This document shows positions 15,261 through 16,770 of a DNA stretch of 16,770 nt, piece by piece. Under the pieces are notes generated by a model. The model ran no database searches and was not told the DNA's origin. It saw only the letters and a list, made by a program, of their open reading frames with translations. The position numbers and the translations under genes were made by a program. How positions within the stretch are numbered: the stretch's first letter is position 1; every line of letters begins with the position of its first letter. Source of the DNA: an uncultured Chryseolinea sp. Its GTDB lineage: Bacteria; Bacteroidota; Bacteroidia; Cytophagales; Cyclobacteriaceae. Location: assembly GCA_946478915.1 (NCBI GenBank), contig CAMLER010000025.1:1-16770 (forward strand), in the 5' to 3' direction.

Positions 15261-16076
15261 TTATGGAATCCGACTCGAGGGGACTGAAAAGTTGCTCATA
15301 GACTGACTTTCTGAAGTTTTTTTTTTTGAAGCACGGAACAGGTCTCGGGGCTTTATGTAAAGCAACGCGATGACTACCAGCACTGTGTTCAGAATGCTGA
15401 TCCGCGTGAAGTCCTTAAATGGTCTGAAATGTGAAACACGATGTTCCTTTTCGGCATAAAATACTCGAACAGGAACTTCTGTAATCCCAATCCCTCGCCA
15501 GGCAGATGTAACCAATACTTCGATCTCAAATTCAAACTTTCGCGTCAGGAATCGCATTCCCTGCATTTGCTTAACTGGATACAGACGGTACCCGCTCTGC
15601 GTGTCATTCATTCTCAATCCTGTCTCCACCCAGAACCAGAAGTTTGAAAACTTGTTGCCGAAACTGCTTTTACCCGGAACGCTTGCCTGATCCATGTTTC
15701 GCGCTCCAATGATAATGGCTGATGGATGTTGCTGGAGCTTGATAAGAAATTTTCCTAGATCATCTGCAAAATGTTGTCCATCCGAATCTATAGTTATTGC
15801 ATAATTATAGCCAGAACTAACGGCATGTTTAAATCCAGTGCGCAATGCAAAGCCTTTACCCTTGTTTTGGGGATATGTCACCAGGTCTATTTGTGGAAAC
15901 GTGCTTAACACAACTGGTGTGCTATCGGTCGATCCGTCATTTACTACAATAATCTGCTCTGTATATGCGAGCAGGCTTTCCAATACCTTCGCTAATGTCT
16001 GTTCATTATTATATGTCGGTACGATTATACATACCTTCATCTCTTTGAACATTTCACGAAGTTGTCCCGTTGTCAT
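15261..16076 (-). CDS. Family 2 glycosyltransferase (polyprenyl-phosphate mannosyltransferase-like)
   Basis: A 271-residue frame whose first ~250 residues are a GT-A fold glycosyltransferase at the cytoplasmic membrane face. Motifs are VCIIVPTYNN (15-24), VNDGSTDST (45-53), TIDSDGQH with the metal-binding DxD (95-102) and SGYRLYP (161-167), with a hydrophobic membrane segment near 228-241. It resembles dolichyl/polyprenyl-phosphate sugar transferases. The ATG at 16076 overlaps the dehydratase stop (ATGA), supporting this start; an internal ATG at residue 13 also precedes the domain. The last 18 residues after the lysine run (TSESQSMSNF to the stop at 15261) have no family character and are read in a frame different from the DUF2062 continuation, so the stop is probably the product of a frame change at the 11-A run. 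Similar glycosyltransferases occur in aryl-polyene and xanthomonadin clusters. The sugar and acceptor are unknown. Confidence 0.9.
   Translation of the reverse strand: MTTGQLREMFKEMKVCIIVPTYNNEQTLAKVLESLLAYTEQIIVVNDGSTDSTPVVLSTFPQIDLVTYPQNKGKGFALRTGFKHAVSSGYNYAITIDSDGQHFADDLGKFLIKLQQHPSAIIIGARNMDQASVPGKSSFGNKFSNFWFWVETGLRMNDTQSGYRLYPVKQMQGMRFLTRKFEFEIEVLVTSAWRGIGITEVPVRVFYAEKEHRVSHFRPFKDFTRISILNTVLVVIALLYIKPRDLFRASKKKTSESQSMSNFSVPSSRIP
15316..15327 (-). other. A11 homopolymer: candidate slippage/frameshift site joining glycosyltransferase and DUF2062
   Basis: On the minus strand eleven A (15327-15317) are followed by C. The glycosyltransferase reads TCA AAA AAA AAA ACT and stops 18 codons later. 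A -1 shift (equivalent to a twelfth A) reads TCA AAA AAA AAA AAC and continues without a stop through 27 codons into the DUF2062 frame, for a total of 393 residues. The run contains the A AAA AAA/C type of slippery heptamer. I see no internal Shine-Dalgarno and no strong downstream stem, which favours RNA-polymerase slippage, replication slippage or a sequencing error over programmed ribosomal frameshifting. Confidence 0.7.
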
Positions 16077-16444
16077 TTAGCTGTCTGAAGTGTAGCCTTC
16101 AATTTAAAAAATGTCGTTGTACCGGCAAAAAGTGTAGCGTTAATCGAGACGGTATCGGCTGCATCCGTGTAATGGATTGCTGCATCCACTTCAACGTTTT
16201 GGTCGGGATTTATGACCGAAAGAAACTTCATATTGTCGGAAGCAGCAATATCCAGGCCGCGGCCAAGATGAACTTCCATAATCTCCCTTACCATCTGCAG
16301 CATACAGACACCAGGCACCACTGGCAATCCTGGAAAATGTCCCTGAAAAATGCGATGCTCTTTATTGATTGATATCTTCGCTTTTACCAATCCCGGGGTG
16401 GAATCTTTTTGAATCAGTTTAAAGAAATCGTTCAGCAGAATCAT
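16073..16444 (-). CDS. FabZ/FabA-like hot-dog 3-hydroxyacyl-ACP dehydratase with altered active site
   Basis: A 123-residue single hot-dog protein. Family core is HRIFQGHFPGLPVVPGV (30-46). FabZ-type dehydratases remove water from 3-hydroxyacyl-ACP in the polyene chain-extension cycle. His36 matches the catalytic His of FabZ. The residue 14 positions later, Glu in FabZ and Asp in FabA, is Gln50 here (GVCMLQM). This could mean a non-catalytic partner subunit or altered chemistry; aryl-polyene clusters typically have more than one dehydratase. The ATG at 16444 overlaps the previous stop as ATGA and the stop overlaps the glycosyltransferase start, so it is translated with both neighbours. No signal peptide, so cytosolic. 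Length is short but normal for pigment-cluster dehydratases. Confidence 0.88.
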   Translation of the reverse strand: MILLNDFFKLIQKDSTPGLVKAKISINKEHRIFQGHFPGLPVVPGVCMLQMVREIMEVHLGRGLDIAASDNMKFLSVINPDQNVEVDAAIHYTDAADTVSINATLFAGTTTFFKLKATLQTAK

Positions 16445-16770
16445 TCTTTGTTTAGGCGGGTAAGTTTAATCTGCATATCAAATGTATTATGTACCAATTC
16501 AATACTATCAGGTTGCGGATACCCGTTTTCTGATAACTGAACAGTAACCTTACGCTTTCGATTGGAGCCGAGTTCCAGTCTGCGCAAAGAAGCACAATCT
16601 TTAGTGGTTATAAAATAGGCAGTTTCATTTTTCTGCCGGACGCCATAAAAAACCTCATCATCCCTCGTCGAGACCTTGTAAGCTGCCTCGCGAAATGGCA
16701 ACCCCAAAATCAACCTGAAATCCTTTTGCAGTGTTTGTATTACAGGCGCCCGATCCAACTGCCTGATAAT
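16441..16770 (-). CDS. Partial gene, C-terminal part of a probable LolA-like envelope protein
   Basis: The frame is open to the window edge; the apparent TTG start at 16758 is internal. About 109 C-terminal residues are visible. They contain alternating hydrophobic and polar strands (DEVFYGVRQ, ETAYFITT, KRKVTVQLSENGYPQPDSIELV, FDMQIKLTRLN), as in LolA/LppX-type half-barrel proteins that carry lipids or lipoproteins across the periplasm. LolA-like proteins are regular members of aryl-polyene and flexirubin clusters, which supports the guess. A DUF4292- or DUF3261-like envelope protein is an alternative. No catalytic motif is seen and the N-terminal signal peptide, if any, lies outside. The stop overlaps the dehydratase ATG, placing it in the operon. 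Confidence 0.5.
   Translation of the reverse strand: MIRQLDRAPVIQTLQKDFRLILGLPFREAAYKVSTRDDEVFYGVRQKNETAYFITTKDCASLRRLELGSNRKRKVTVQLSENGYPQPDSIELVHNTFDMQIKLTRLNKE

Overview
The window looks like a chromosomal segment from a member of the Bacteroidota, most likely Cytophagales-like. This rests on the gene families, two good matches to the Bacteroidota -7 promoter element (TAnnTTTG) about 20 bases before start codons, and the typical short-repeat and lipoprotein signals. The exact genus cannot be read from the sequence.

Left part (1-6190) is a set of unrelated housekeeping or cell-envelope genes. It holds the 3' end of a sugar-porter MFS transporter (+), a small secreted Cys-containing protein (-), S-adenosylhomocysteine hydrolase ahcY (-) with its own terminator and promoter, and an exported Asp-box (sialidase-like) beta-propeller (-). 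A conserved secreted protein (+) and a coiled-coil lipoprotein (+) follow, each with a clear hairpin/T-run terminator. Short repeats sit between genes: a GTTCAAA heptamer array, a REP-like palindrome and a perfect 12-base inverted repeat with a 24-base spacer.

Right part (16770 down to 6192) is one tightly packed minus-strand operon whose beginning lies outside the window. In transcription order it encodes a partial LolA-like protein, a FabZ-like dehydratase, a family-2 glycosyltransferase, a DUF2062 membrane protein, and a giant MMPL exporter-PlsC acyltransferase-methyltransferase fusion. These are followed by a CrtI-like FAD oxidoreductase, a membrane-anchored C45 (Ntn-type) acyltransferase/hydrolase, holo-ACP synthase, and a PaaK-like AMP-forming ligase. 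This set matches the accessory half of an aryl-polyene/flexirubin pigment cluster: starter-acid activation, carrier priming, dehydration, lipid acyl transfer or glycosylation, and export to the outer membrane. The ketosynthases, ketoreductase, acyl carrier proteins and dialkylresorcinol genes (darA/darB) are not in this window and would be expected upstream, beyond 16770.

The most striking point is the junction between glycosyltransferase and DUF2062. An 11-A run (15317-15327) lies where the two reading frames separate, and a -1 shift there joins them into one continuous 393-residue protein that restores the missing N-terminal part of DUF2062. This is a candidate for transcriptional slippage, -1 frameshifting or phase variation, or else an assembly error. 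Other points worth a look are the Gln in the catalytic acid position of the dehydratase, the Asn replacing Asp in one of the two MMPL proton-relay motifs, and the C45 enzyme as a candidate ester-forming step.
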